A stretch of 64,000 bases of DNA from Poriferisodalis sp965226645 (lineage in GTDB: Bacteria > Actinomycetota > Acidimicrobiia > Acidimicrobiales > Poriferisodalaceae): the NCBI GenBank assembly GCA_965226645.1, contig CBDDDL010000003.1, positions 186,001-250,000 of the forward strand, written 5' to 3'. Positions 51,661-60,417 of this stretch are shown here, one piece after another. Each line of letters begins with the position of its first letter. Position 1 is the first letter of the stretch. The notes under the pieces are model-generated. The model was given only the letters and a program-made list of their open reading frames with translations. It was not told the DNA's origin and did not search any database. A program made the position numbers and the translations under genes.

Positions 51661-52446
51661 ATGCCCTCGCTAGGGCGCCCGCTACGAGTGCTGCACACCT
51701 CCGATGTTCACATTGGGCATGTCCAGGGACCGCACGGCACGCACCGCGATGTGTGCCAGTGCCCCATACACGCCTTGGTCGAGACCGCGGTGGCCCATAG
51801 AGCCGATGTGCTGCTGATTGCCGGCGACCTCTTTGACCACGCCCGGCTGAAACGGTCCGATGTTGCACACACGATGGAGCTGCTCGGTGGCGTCGACGCT
51901 TCGGTCGTCATCATCCCCGGCAACCACGACGTCCACGACGAGCGGACCTTGTGGGGCACGCACGCCAACCACGAGCATCGGCTCGAGGTCACCGGCGCCG
52001 GCGTGATCTTCCTCGACGATCCCGAGGGTGCCACGCTGCACTTCGGCGAGCACGAGCTGACCCTGTGGGGCCGTGCAATGGACTCACATGACCCCGACTA
52101 CCGCCCCCTCGTTGGCGTCCCGCCCCGTCCCGATGACGGTTGGTTCATCGCTGCGGGACATGGACACTTCCAGCGCAGCGCAGACGATGCCCACCGATCG
52201 TCGCCGATCGCCGCCTCCGAAATCGAGGCGACCGGAGCTGATTACGTCGCACTTGGTCACTGGCACGTGCCCACCGATGTCTCGGTAGGCGATGTAGTCG
52301 CGTGGTATCCGGGCGCTCCGATGGGCATTCCCAGCAACGGCACGGCATGCCTGGTGACGTTCGAGATCGGCGGACCCGATGGCGGCCGCAACGTCTCGGT
52401 CGAACACGTTGCGGTGTCTCCGCCGAGCGCCGGCTGCACTGGCTAG
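51661..52446 (+). CDS. Calcineurin-like metallophosphoesterase (SbcD-like)
   Basis: A 261-residue phosphoesterase from ATG 51661 (MPSLGRPLRVLHTSDVHIG). Metal motifs are in order: 'SDVHIG' (DxH), 'LIAGDLFD' (GDxxD), 'IIPGNHD' (GNHD), 'AAGHGH' and 'ALGHWH' (GHxH). The arrangement resembles the nuclease subunit SbcD/Mre11 family, but no SbcC is nearby and the C-terminal capping domain is short. The reaction is therefore left open. Earlier in-frame starts produce a non-family N-terminus. Confidence 0.88.
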   Translation: MPSLGRPLRVLHTSDVHIGHVQGPHGTHRDVCQCPIHALVETAVAHRADVLLIAGDLFDHARLKRSDVAHTMELLGGVDASVVIIPGNHDVHDERTLWGTHANHEHRLEVTGAGVIFLDDPEGATLHFGEHELTLWGRAMDSHDPDYRPLVGVPPRPDDGWFIAAGHGHFQRSADDAHRSSPIAASEIEATGADYVALGHWHVPTDVSVGDVVAWYPGAPMGIPSNGTACLVTFEIGGPDGGRNVSVEHVAVSPPSAGCTG

Positions 52447-52456
52447 TGCTGCTCGG

Positions 52457-54448
52457 CTAGAGCCCCGCAGTGATGCGGTCGATGCGCCGCTGGAGCGCTT
52501 CGCACTCCGCCATGTGGCGAGACGCAGCGGACTTGGCCGAGCCATAGTCATCTGCGATCTGACGCGCCAGGTCGGGGTGTTCGTAGGTCGCCGCGTCGCC
52601 GAGGCGCGCTTGCATGTCGGCGACGCGATTCTCGGCTGCCTCCCACAGACGCTCCGCTGCAGCCAATTCTCGGCGCAGGTCTGCAGTCGCTTCGTGCGCC
52701 CGCTGGCGTTGACGGGCTTCGTTCCGCCGTCGATCGGTGGCCGATGACCGACTCGACGTTGGGCGCGACGGTGCGGCGCTGACGGCGGAGCGACTGGTCC
52801 GTTCGCGAGGTGCCGTCGTCCCGCCGGCCGTCCGCTTCGGGCCGAGGCCTGGCGGCCGGAGCAGGTCTTCGTCAACGCCCGGATGCCATTTCGCGGTGCC
52901 GTCGCGCACCACCACCAGCGAGTCTGCGACGTTGCGGATCAGATGCCGGTCGTGGGTGACGAGCAGGACCGTTCCGGGATAGACCGACAGCGCATCCTCA
53001 AGCAAGTCGCAGCTGGGCAGGTCGAGGTGATTGGTCGGCTCGTCGAGCACCAGCAGGTTGACCGGATTGGCCATGGTGATGGCCAATGCCAGCCGGGTGC
53101 GCTCGCCGCCCGACAGTTCGGCAACCTTACGGTCGGCGGCGTCGCCGCCGAAACCGAAGCCGCCGAGCATCGTGCGCACATTGCGGCCCGGCTGGTCGCC
53201 GACAGACGCCGTGAATTCCTCCACCACCGTCCGTCGAGGGTCCATCACCTCGGCGAGGTGCTGGACGAACGTGGCCATGTCCACGTTGCGTCCGCGGTGC
53301 ATCTCGCCGCCCAGCACGTCCAACTCGCCTTGCAGCACCCGCAGCAGCGTGGTCTTGCCCGCGCCGTTCGGTCCGACAACGCCGATCTTGGTGCCGCGCT
53401 CGATCACCAGACTCACGTCGGTCAGCACCGGTTCGTCACCGTCTGGGTAGCCGATCGCAGCTCCGATCAGTTCCATTACGACCCGCGATGAGCGGCGCGG
53501 CGTGCCGAACCCGAACCGAGCCGCGAGCTCCTTGCGGTCGGGGACTTCGATCTCTGCGAGCTTTTCGAGCGCCTTGATGCGGCTTTGCACCTGACGTGCC
53601 TTGGTGGCCTTGTAGCGGAAGCGTTCGACGAACCGCTCGGTTTGCGCCCGGCGACGCGACTGCGCGGCGGCCGCCGCCTCCGCAGCTGCGATCCGTTCCT
53701 CTCGTGCCGCAACGAATTCGGCGAATCCGCCGACGTGCTCGTACGCGCTGACGCCGTCCATCTCGATGACCCGATTCGCGACCGCGTCGATGAAGTCGCG
53801 GTCGTGGCTGACGAAGAGCAGTGCGCCCGCCCATGCGGCGAGCTGATCCTCGAGCCAGGCCACGGAGTCCACATCGAGGTGGTTGGTTGGCTCGTCGAGC
53901 AGCAGGACGTCGGGCGCTGACAACAGCAGGCGCGCGAGCGCAACGCGCATCCTCCATCCGCCGGAGAGCTGGCGAACCGGTCGCCCCGCGTCGTCTGCGG
54001 CGAAGCCGAGGCCGGCGAGCACACGGTGGGCCTCGGCTTCGAAGCCGTAGCCGCCGAGTTGTCGAAAGCGAGCTTCGAGCTCGCCGTAGCGCGACACCAC
54101 CTCGTCGTGGTCGTCGGCGTCAATCTCGGCCATCTGCTCGGAGAGCCGCTCCAACTCGCCGGACATCTCGTTGAAATCGCCGGCTCCCGCGAGGGCTGTC
54201 TCCAGCACGGTGCCATCGCCCGCCTCTTCGAGCTCTTGGCGCAGGTAGCCGATCCGGGTGCTGCCACGGACGTGCACCTGTCCCTCATCGGGCTGGGAAA
54301 CCCCTGCGAGGATTTCGAGCAGCGTCGTCTTGCCGATGCCGTTACCGCCCACCAGCGCAACGCGGCGTCCCGCTTCGAGTTGCACGTCGACACCGCTGAA
54401 CAGCCGACGGGGCGGATACGACTTGACAAGCGAGGAAGCCGACAGCAC
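52457..54448 (-). CDS. ABC-F family ATPase
   Basis: A 663-residue soluble protein with two ABC domains and no membrane part, from GTG 54448 (MLSASSLVKSYPPRRLF). The first Walker A is 'GGNGIGKT' and the second 'GPNGAGKT'; signatures are 'LSGGWRMR' and 'LSGGERTR', and both Walker B motifs read 'LLLDEPTNHLD' or 'LVLDEPTNHLD'. A linker near residue 210-320 joins them, and a charged, coiled C-terminal extension follows (about 560-663). ABC-F proteins act on ribosomes, in translation or antibiotic protection. The leader between its start and the divergent esterase holds a 26-bp tandem repeat. Extending the frame further upstream would only translate that repeat. Confidence 0.93.
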   Translation of the reverse strand: MLSASSLVKSYPPRRLFSGVDVQLEAGRRVALVGGNGIGKTTLLEILAGVSQPDEGQVHVRGSTRIGYLRQELEEAGDGTVLETALAGAGDFNEMSGELERLSEQMAEIDADDHDEVVSRYGELEARFRQLGGYGFEAEAHRVLAGLGFAADDAGRPVRQLSGGWRMRVALARLLLSAPDVLLLDEPTNHLDVDSVAWLEDQLAAWAGALLFVSHDRDFIDAVANRVIEMDGVSAYEHVGGFAEFVAAREERIAAAEAAAAAQSRRRAQTERFVERFRYKATKARQVQSRIKALEKLAEIEVPDRKELAARFGFGTPRRSSRVVMELIGAAIGYPDGDEPVLTDVSLVIERGTKIGVVGPNGAGKTTLLRVLQGELDVLGGEMHRGRNVDMATFVQHLAEVMDPRRTVVEEFTASVGDQPGRNVRTMLGGFGFGGDAADRKVAELSGGERTRLALAITMANPVNLLVLDEPTNHLDLPSCDLLEDALSVYPGTVLLVTHDRHLIRNVADSLVVVRDGTAKWHPGVDEDLLRPPGLGPKRTAGGTTAPRERTSRSAVSAAPSRPTSSRSSATDRRRNEARQRQRAHEATADLRRELAAAERLWEAAENRVADMQARLGDAATYEHPDLARQIADDYGSAKSAASRHMAECEALQRRIDRITAGL

Positions 54449-54470
54449 GACCCAAGAGTGTGCCGCCCCG

Positions 54471-54626
54471 CCAGCCTGCCGGCGCATGAGGCTGTGCCAG
54501 CCTGCCGGCGCATGAGGCTGTGCCAGCCTGCCGGCGCATGAGGCTGTGCCAGCCTGCCGGCGCATGAGGCTGTGCCAGCCTGCCGGCGCATGAGGCTGTG
54601 CCAGCCTGCCGGCGCATGAGGCTGTG
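54471..54626. repeat. Six tandem copies of a 26-bp unit
   Basis: Six perfect copies begin at 54471, 54497, 54523, 54549, 54575 and 54601, with a 6-nt partial copy after. Each unit has inverted arms CAGCCT and AGGCTG around an 11-nt centre that contains GCCGGC, so every copy can fold as a small hairpin. The array starts 22 bp from the ABC-F start and ends 42 bp before the esterase start, so it fills the shared leader of two divergent genes. Copies are identical, with no spacers. Confidence 0.97.
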
Positions 54627-54668
54627 CCAGCCGGATCTGCTTGCGGGGAGTGGCACTACGGTGCGCTC

Positions 54669-55628
54669 ATGCCCGAGGCTCCCTACTACGACCCCGACGT
54701 CCGCGCCGCCATCGAGGCCGGGCCCGCACTGGGCACGGTCAACGCTCGCACGCTGGCCGCGGTCCGAAAGAACCGCATGCTGGCAAACGAGGCGGTGGCG
54801 CTGTCGGACGCGGTGACCCGTAGCGATGTCGTCGTGCCCGGACCCGCCGGCGCGTCGGATGTGCGCCTGCGAGTCCATCGGCAGGTCGGGGCCGACGGCG
54901 GTTTGCCATGCGTGTACTGGATCCACGGCGGCGGCTACGTCCTCGGCTCGCCCGAGCAAGACGATCTCCGTTTCGACCGATGGTGCCAGCGATTCGACAT
55001 GGTGGGCGTGGCGGTGCAATACCGGCTGGCGCCCGAACACCCCTATCCCGCCGCCATAGATGACTGTTACGCAGGGTTGTCGTGGCTGAAACGCCATGGC
55101 GACGAACTAGGACTCGACACCTCCCGCATCGGCATCGGGGGGCCGAGCGGCGGCGGCGGATTGGCCGCGGCGCTGGGCTTGGTGGTCCGCGACAGGGCTG
55201 AGTTCGAGATCGACTTCCAGCTGCTCATCTATCCGATGATCGACGACACGCAGACCACTGCCTCGTCGCAGTGGGATGTCCCGGTGTGGGCGCCGGAGTC
55301 CAACGAGTTCGGATGGACCTCTTACCTCGGCGATCTATACGGCGCCGACGTCGTCCCGGCGCACGCTGCACCCTCGAGGGCCACAGACCTGTCCGGCCTG
55401 CCCTCCACGTTCGTCATGGCGGGCACCCTCGACGGCTTCGTGGACGAGGACATCGACTATGCGACTCGCCTCAACCACGCCGGTGTGCCTGTCGAGCTGC
55501 ACTTGTATCCCGGTGCCCCCCACGGCTTCGAGGGTTTCGCCCCCGACGCAGCCGTGTCGCGCCAAGCGAGGCGGGACATCAACAACTGGCTCGGCGCTCA
55601 GCTCGAGCTCTCTGCAAACCTCGGCTGA
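54669..55628 (+). CDS. HSL-family alpha/beta hydrolase (esterase/lipase)
   Basis: A protein of 319 residues from ATG 54669 (MPEAPYYDPDVRAAIEAG). The HGGG oxyanion motif is in 'WIHGGGYVLGSPEQDD', the nucleophile elbow is 'GGPSGGGG' (GxSxG), the acid Asp is in 'VMAGTLDGFVDEDIDY' and the base His in 'YPGAPHGFEGF'. This is the hormone-sensitive-lipase (type IV) esterase pattern. It likely cleaves short-chain esters. It is divergent from the ABC-F gene across the 26-bp repeat array. Substrate unknown. Confidence 0.93.
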   Translation: MPEAPYYDPDVRAAIEAGPALGTVNARTLAAVRKNRMLANEAVALSDAVTRSDVVVPGPAGASDVRLRVHRQVGADGGLPCVYWIHGGGYVLGSPEQDDLRFDRWCQRFDMVGVAVQYRLAPEHPYPAAIDDCYAGLSWLKRHGDELGLDTSRIGIGGPSGGGGLAAALGLVVRDRAEFEIDFQLLIYPMIDDTQTTASSQWDVPVWAPESNEFGWTSYLGDLYGADVVPAHAAPSRATDLSGLPSTFVMAGTLDGFVDEDIDYATRLNHAGVPVELHLYPGAPHGFEGFAPDAAVSRQARRDINNWLGAQLELSANLG

Positions 55629-55694
55629 CCTCAGCCCGTCTGCGTCGGACAGCTACACCGGCTTCGGCGGCGGTCGCACGGGTTCGGCCAAGCG

Positions 55695-56621
55695 TCAGTC
55701 GAAGTGCGGGGCGACGTCGGACATGAATGCGCGCAGAGCGTCGAGACGGCCCGCGACGCCGCCTCGAGCGACCGGGTCGAGCACCAGGTGTGTTACGCCA
55801 GTCTCGGCCACTTGGGCGACGCTTTCGATCATCTGCTCGGCGCTGCCTGCGACTGACACGGCTGGCTTCATGACTGCAGCCGGGTCCAGGTAGTAACGCA
55901 GCGAGAGGGTGATTTCGCTCTGGTCGCGGCCAGCGGCTTCGCATTCCTCGCCGACGGCCGCCCACCCGGATGCGACGTCGTCCAGGGTCTCGAAGGCCGC
56001 ATGAAAGCCATGCCCGAACTGCGCCACTCGCCGGTAGGCCGCCGCCGAATTGCCGCCCACCCACACTGGTACTGGGTTCTGCACCGGTTTCGGTTCAAAG
56101 CCGACGGCGGGGAACGAATAGAACTCTCCGTCGTAGCTGGGGTCGTCCTCGCTGAACAGCGTCCGGAACACTTCGAGCTGCTCGTCGGACCGCTTCCCAC
56201 GCCGGTCCCAGGGCATCCCCAGCACCTCGGCCTCCTCGCGCATCCAGCCGACGCCGACGCCGAGGATCAGCCGGCCGCCCGACAGCACGTCGATGGTGGC
56301 CAGCCGCTTGGCGGTTTCCACCGGCGGCCTGTACGGCAGAATCAGCACGCTGAACCCCAGGCGCAGGTTCTGGGTCACCGCAGCAACGAATTGCAGGGTT
56401 CCGATCGGGTCGAGCCATCCCGTCTTGGGCGGCGCGGGGAACGAGCCGTCGTCGCTGTACGGATACTGCGAAACGAGCTCGGCGGGCCAGCAGACGTGGT
56501 CTGAAGCCCAGCCCGAGTTGAACCCGAGGTCGTCGACGGCGGTCGAGAATTCGATGAGCGCATCACGCGTGGCGATGTGGCCCAAGTGCGGCAGTGTGAC
56601 TCCCCATTCCATGGACGTCAC
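55695..56621 (-). CDS. LLM class F420-dependent oxidoreductase (TIGR03619-like)
   Basis: A protein of 308 residues with luciferase-like marks 'TAVDDLGFNSGWASDHVCWP', 'LRLGFSVLILPYRPPVETAKRLATIDVLSGGRLILGVGVGWMREE' features near residues 85-130, and 'FEPKPVQNPVPVWVGGNS'. These fit the TIGR03619 actinobacterial F420 group, and it is a close relative of the gene at 3180. The start MTSMEWGVTLP is at 56621; Met at 56612 is possible. It is convergent with the esterase gene. Substrate unknown. Confidence 0.9.
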   Translation of the reverse strand: MTSMEWGVTLPHLGHIATRDALIEFSTAVDDLGFNSGWASDHVCWPAELVSQYPYSDDGSFPAPPKTGWLDPIGTLQFVAAVTQNLRLGFSVLILPYRPPVETAKRLATIDVLSGGRLILGVGVGWMREEAEVLGMPWDRRGKRSDEQLEVFRTLFSEDDPSYDGEFYSFPAVGFEPKPVQNPVPVWVGGNSAAAYRRVAQFGHGFHAAFETLDDVASGWAAVGEECEAAGRDQSEITLSLRYYLDPAAVMKPAVSVAGSAEQMIESVAQVAETGVTHLVLDPVARGGVAGRLDALRAFMSDVAPHFD

Positions 56622-56889
56622 GCTAGGCGGGCCGGAACGTCAGTGCTGTGGGGACGGCGTTACCGCCGTCGCGTGAGCCCCGCGCGTCGAGCCAATTGTC
56701 GCCGTGGGCCGCGATCCAAAGACGCGCCACGAAAATGTCACGGGATCGTCGTGACTCACGTAGGTTCGCTCGGCGCATCGCGATTACTCTCGCGGCACTG
56801 ACGCGATGGGCTTCCTCCGGGGGACGAGGACGAATCGAGGCTTCCGGGGCGCTGTCGTGGCATGCAATCCACCGAGGAGGGATGGACTG
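56622..56889. promoter_or_regulatory. Divergent leader of the lipoprotein gene
   Basis: A 268-bp gap between the luciferase-like gene and the substrate-binding protein gene with no gene I can support. GAGGAGGGAT sits just before ATG 56890. Otherwise I see only GC-rich sequence and a short CGTGACTCACG near-palindrome (about 56750-56760). Confidence 0.35.
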
Positions 56890-58560
56890 ATGCAACTTTC
56901 CAAGAACCGACTGCTTCGCCTATTGGCGCTGCTCTTCGCGTTCTCACTTGTAGCGGCTGCTTGCGGCGGAGGTGACGACGACGACGATGCCGCCGTCGAG
57001 ACCGACGCCGACGAGGACATGGTCGAAGAGGACATGGCCGAAGAGGACATGGCCGAAGAGGACGACATGGCCGGCGACGAGCCGGAGGAAGAGGCCGGCG
57101 GCCTCAGCCAGGAAGTCATCGAGCAGGCGTCGGAAGACGAAGAAGACGACATGGAGGAGATGGAGGAGATGGTCGACGTCGACCGGTCCTCCATCGACGG
57201 CATCTTCGCCGAGGCCGCGCACCGCCGGGAGGCGGCTGTGGCCGCGCTCACCGAGAAGATCAACTCGGGCGATTACGGCGTCGACGACGACAACATCTTG
57301 CATGGTCCGGCGGGCTTCACCATTGATCTGAATGACTGCCCCGCCGACTGGTCCAACACCAAAGGCATCACCGACACCGAAATCCGGATCGGCCAGACCG
57401 GGCCGCAGTCGGGCACGCTGGCGGCATACGGAAACGCACGCCTGGGTTGGAGCACGTATCTGGACTATGTCAACGAGAACGGCGGCATTGCTGGCCGCGA
57501 TGTCGCCTTCAAGTCCTACGACGACGCATACGTGGCGGCACAGACCATCGAGTTCGTGGACGAGCTGATCGAGAACGACAACGTGTTCTCGATTCACACG
57601 CTCGGATCGCCGAACACGCTGGCGGTGTACGACAAGCTGAACGCAGAATGCATTCCGCAGCCGTTCGTGTGGACCGGCCACCCCGCATGGGGCGACCCCC
57701 AGAATCACCCGTGGACGACCGGCATCATCATGTCGTACTCGACTGAGGCAGTCCTGTGGGGCAACTGGATCAAGGAGAACCTTGCTGACGAGCTTCCCGT
57801 GGTCGTTGCGGGCATGATCATGGACAACGACTTCGGCCTCGCATACGAGTTGGGCTTTGAGGACTACGCCGCCAACAACCCTGATGTCGTGTCGGAGTTC
57901 GTGGCGGTGCGTCATGACCCCGCTGCGCCCACGATCACCAACGAGGTGACGACGATCGCAGCGTCCGATCCCGACGTGTTCATCTCGATGACCGCTGGCA
58001 ACGCATGCTTGCTGGCAGTGCAGGAAGTAGCGGCATCGGGTCTCAAGGACGACCTGCTGGCGGCGTTCACCCCGTCGGTGTGCAAGCCCGTGGCTTCGTT
58101 CATCGGTCCGGCCGGCGACGACGGCGACGGCTGGTGGGTAGTCGGCGGTGGCCTGAAGGACATCACTGACCCCGGATCAATCGACGAGCCGTTCATCCAG
58201 TTCGTCATCGACAGCCTCGTTGCCAACGACTACGACCCAAATATCTCGCTGTTTGGCAACGGCTACATGCTGGGGTACCCCTATGTGGAGGCGCTGCGCG
58301 TCGCCGCTGAGCTGCCCGGCGGGCTGACGAGGACCAACTTCATCTTGGCGGTGCGGACGATTGACATCTACCACCCGATGTTCTTGGACGGCATCACCTT
58401 CGCCATGGACGGCATGGACGACGCATACGCCGTCGAGGGCTCGGACTTCAGCCAGTTCGACGCCGGGGCTCAGACGTGGCACATCATCGGCGACATCGTC
58501 GACGTGAACGGCGCCTCGGCCAACTGCGCTTGGGACAAAGACAACGGCGGCTGCCGCTAG
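56890..58560 (+). CDS. Lipoprotein substrate-binding protein, branched-chain amino acid/LivK type
   Basis: An exported lipoprotein of 556 residues from ATG 56890 (MQLSKNRLLRLLAL) after GAGGAGGG. A signal peptide with lipobox 'LVAAAC' places the lipid-bearing Cys at residue 25. A very acidic linker (about 29-95) contains tandem 'EEDMA' units. The type I periplasmic-binding domain follows: 'ITDTEIRIGQTGPQSGTLAAYGNARLGWSTYLDYVNENGGI' features near 158-200, and 'SIHTLGSPNTLAVYDKL'. No permease or ATPase genes are nearby. The ligand is likely an amino acid, amide or urea-type compound, but that is inference. Confidence 0.9.
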   Translation: MQLSKNRLLRLLALLFAFSLVAAACGGGDDDDDAAVETDADEDMVEEDMAEEDMAEEDDMAGDEPEEEAGGLSQEVIEQASEDEEDDMEEMEEMVDVDRSSIDGIFAEAAHRREAAVAALTEKINSGDYGVDDDNILHGPAGFTIDLNDCPADWSNTKGITDTEIRIGQTGPQSGTLAAYGNARLGWSTYLDYVNENGGIAGRDVAFKSYDDAYVAAQTIEFVDELIENDNVFSIHTLGSPNTLAVYDKLNAECIPQPFVWTGHPAWGDPQNHPWTTGIIMSYSTEAVLWGNWIKENLADELPVVVAGMIMDNDFGLAYELGFEDYAANNPDVVSEFVAVRHDPAAPTITNEVTTIAASDPDVFISMTAGNACLLAVQEVAASGLKDDLLAAFTPSVCKPVASFIGPAGDDGDGWWVVGGGLKDITDPGSIDEPFIQFVIDSLVANDYDPNISLFGNGYMLGYPYVEALRVAAELPGGLTRTNFILAVRTIDIYHPMFLDGITFAMDGMDDAYAVEGSDFSQFDAGAQTWHIIGDIVDVNGASANCAWDKDNGGCR

Positions 58561-58582
58561 GCAGGCGCTGCTCATCAGCTGA

Positions 58583-58603
58583 GCGGTCCCCGCGAGGGAC
58601 CGC
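58583..58603 (+). terminator. Hairpin 1 after the lipoprotein gene
   Basis: GCGGTCCC (58583-58590) and GGGACCGC (58596-58603) form an 8-bp perfect stem with a CGCGA loop, 23 nt after the stop. It is the first of three hairpins between two convergent genes. Confidence 0.6.
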
Positions 58604-58627
58604 ACGGCAAGCATCCGCTGGCTGCGT

Positions 58628-58655
58628 GGGGCCGGTGCCAAACGGCACCGGCCCC
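58628..58655 (+). terminator. Hairpin 2, 12-bp perfect stem
   Basis: GGGGCCGGTGCC (58628-58639) and GGCACCGGCCCC (58644-58655) pair perfectly around an AAAC loop. No T-run follows, but the stem is very strong. It is likely a terminator for the lipoprotein gene. Confidence 0.65.
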
Positions 58656-58687
58656 CCAGCGAGGGAGTCCACAAGAATCAGCCATTG

Positions 58688-58724
58688 AGAGGGCCGATGG
58701 GCGCGTGGCGCCTGTCGGCCCTCT
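58688..58724. terminator. Hairpin 3, shared between convergent genes
   Basis: AGAGGGCCGA (58688-58697) and TCGGCCCTCT (58715-58724) form a 10-bp perfect stem, with an inner GGCGC/GCGCC stem inside the loop. It lies 44 nt from the end of the oxidase gene on the other strand and may serve both transcripts. Confidence 0.55.
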
Positions 58725-58768
58725 TGCCGTTCCGGGCAGGCCGACGACGACGGCCGCTTTAACGCGTT

Positions 58769-60370
58769 CTACGGGTCGATGAGGACGCCGGGGTTCAGGA
58801 TGCCGTTGGGGTCGAGGCGCTTCTTTGCGGCTCGGATGGCTTCGGCGAACAGCTCGGGCCGCTGGCGGTCGTAAGCGTTCGGCCGGTGCATGCGGCCCAC
58901 CGCATGGTGGTGGGTTGCGGTTCCGCCCGCGGACACGAGCGCTTCGTTGGCGGCGTCCTTCACGGTCTGCCACTGCTCGAGCTCGCCGCCTTGAGTGCCC
59001 ATGCCTGACCACGTGTAGTACGGCGCCGGGCCGTCGGTGTAGACGTGGGTGAACCGGCACGACAGCGAGTGGTGCTTGCCGAACACCTCAGCGAGCACCG
59101 CGCCCACCTTCTCACGCACGACGGCATCGAATTCGGGCCACTGGTCCCAGGTGATCGCCGTTTCGAAGGTGTCGTTGATCAGGCCGAGCGACGTCTCGAC
59201 GCCGTTGCCGACGCCGATGAATGCGTCGCGCCACGCCCCGACGGCGCCGCCGCGGCCCGTCGGCGTCCCCGTGCCGTCGTCGACCTGGATCTCGTCGTCG
59301 GGGAGATGCCCGCCGCAGCTGCGAGCGATCTCGGCGGCTTGGGCAATGTTGTGGCGCTGAGTCAGCTCGGCCGACTCGAACGACACGATGACCAGCGCAT
59401 GCTGGCCGTCCATGCCAGCGGCACGGCCTGCTTCCGCAGGGTCCAGTATCCGCAGATTGGCAGGCCACAGCTTCGCCTGGACGAGGTGCCGCACGGCGTC
59501 GTAGCCGGCTTCCCATGACGGGAAGGTGATGCCCGCTGTGGCACGGAATGTCGGGCGCTTCTGGATACGCATCCACGCCTCGGTGATGATCCCGTAAATG
59601 CCTTCGGATCCGATCACCATCCTGTCGGGGCTGGGGCCTGCGCCTGAGCCCGGGAGGCGGCGCGATTCCCACCAGCCCGACGGCGTGATCATCCGCGTCG
59701 ATTCAACGAACTCGTCGATGTGGGTGTGATTCGTGGCGTAATGACCGCCTGAGCGAGTGGCAATCCAACCGCCGAGCGTCGAGAAACGGAACGACTGCGG
59801 GAAGTGCCGCAGCGTGTGCCCGCTGGGCCGCAGCTGGTCTTCGAGATGCGGGCCGAACACGCCGGCCTGGATGCGAGCCGCCCGTGACACATCGTCGATC
59901 TCGAGCACCTGGTCGAGTTGGTCCAGGGAGATCACCACGGTGGGACCTTGGTCTTGCGGCGGCGTGAGGCCCCACACCACCGACGACCCGCCTCCGTAGG
60001 GCACGGCGATGTAACCGTTGGCGTCGCACCAGTCCAGCGTGGCCTCGACCTCGTGCTCGTCACGGGGGTGCGCCACCACATCAGGCGGGTTCGGAAAGTC
60101 CAGGTTGAAGGCCCGCACACGCTCGGTGAAGTGGGCGCCGTAGGCATAACGGGCCCGGTCGTAAGTGGTTGTTGAGCACCAGTCGGCAACCGAGTCCGGA
60201 ATCGGGATGCGCGGGGGGCGCAGATCGGCGTCGTCCACTGACGGCACCGGCTTGGCAGTGATCTCTGTGCCGTACTCGGCGGACAGCTTCGCTGCCAACG
60301 CCGCCCGCTGCGCGTCGGTCGGTTCTTCGGACTCCAGGCACCACGCCCAGAACGACTTGCGGTCTGCCAT
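58769..60370 (-). CDS. FAD-binding oxidase, alkylglycerone-phosphate-synthase-like
   Basis: A 533-residue FAD enzyme of the VAO/PCMH superfamily. FAD-domain marks are 'VPYGGGSSVVWG' (pyrophosphate loop, about residue 123), 'SFRFSTLGGWIATRSGGH' and 'MVIGSEGIYGIITEAWMRIQ'. A near-C-terminal 'HHHAVGRMHRP' matches the active-site His cluster of alkyldihydroxyacetonephosphate synthases. In bacteria such proteins also act as other FAD-linked oxidases, so ether-lipid synthesis is possible but not proven. It follows the acyl-CoA dehydrogenase by 47 nt and is probably in the same operon. Confidence 0.88.
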   Translation of the reverse strand: MADRKSFWAWCLESEEPTDAQRAALAAKLSAEYGTEITAKPVPSVDDADLRPPRIPIPDSVADWCSTTTYDRARYAYGAHFTERVRAFNLDFPNPPDVVAHPRDEHEVEATLDWCDANGYIAVPYGGGSSVVWGLTPPQDQGPTVVISLDQLDQVLEIDDVSRAARIQAGVFGPHLEDQLRPSGHTLRHFPQSFRFSTLGGWIATRSGGHYATNHTHIDEFVESTRMITPSGWWESRRLPGSGAGPSPDRMVIGSEGIYGIITEAWMRIQKRPTFRATAGITFPSWEAGYDAVRHLVQAKLWPANLRILDPAEAGRAAGMDGQHALVIVSFESAELTQRHNIAQAAEIARSCGGHLPDDEIQVDDGTGTPTGRGGAVGAWRDAFIGVGNGVETSLGLINDTFETAITWDQWPEFDAVVREKVGAVLAEVFGKHHSLSCRFTHVYTDGPAPYYTWSGMGTQGGELEQWQTVKDAANEALVSAGGTATHHHAVGRMHRPNAYDRQRPELFAEAIRAAKKRLDPNGILNPGVLIDP

Positions 60371-60417
60371 TTCTCATGCCTCCATGTACGTGCCCGTCAA
60401 CCTAGGCGCGCAGCATC

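Noticed and set aside
54449..54591. N-terminal extension of the ABC-F protein through the 26-bp repeats.
   Set aside because: The repeat is open in several frames because it lacks stop codons. The ABC-F family begins at GTG 54448, and the extension has no family similarity.
54471..54632. CRISPR array.
   Set aside because: The 26-bp units are directly adjacent with no spacers, and no cas genes are nearby. It is a tandem repeat.
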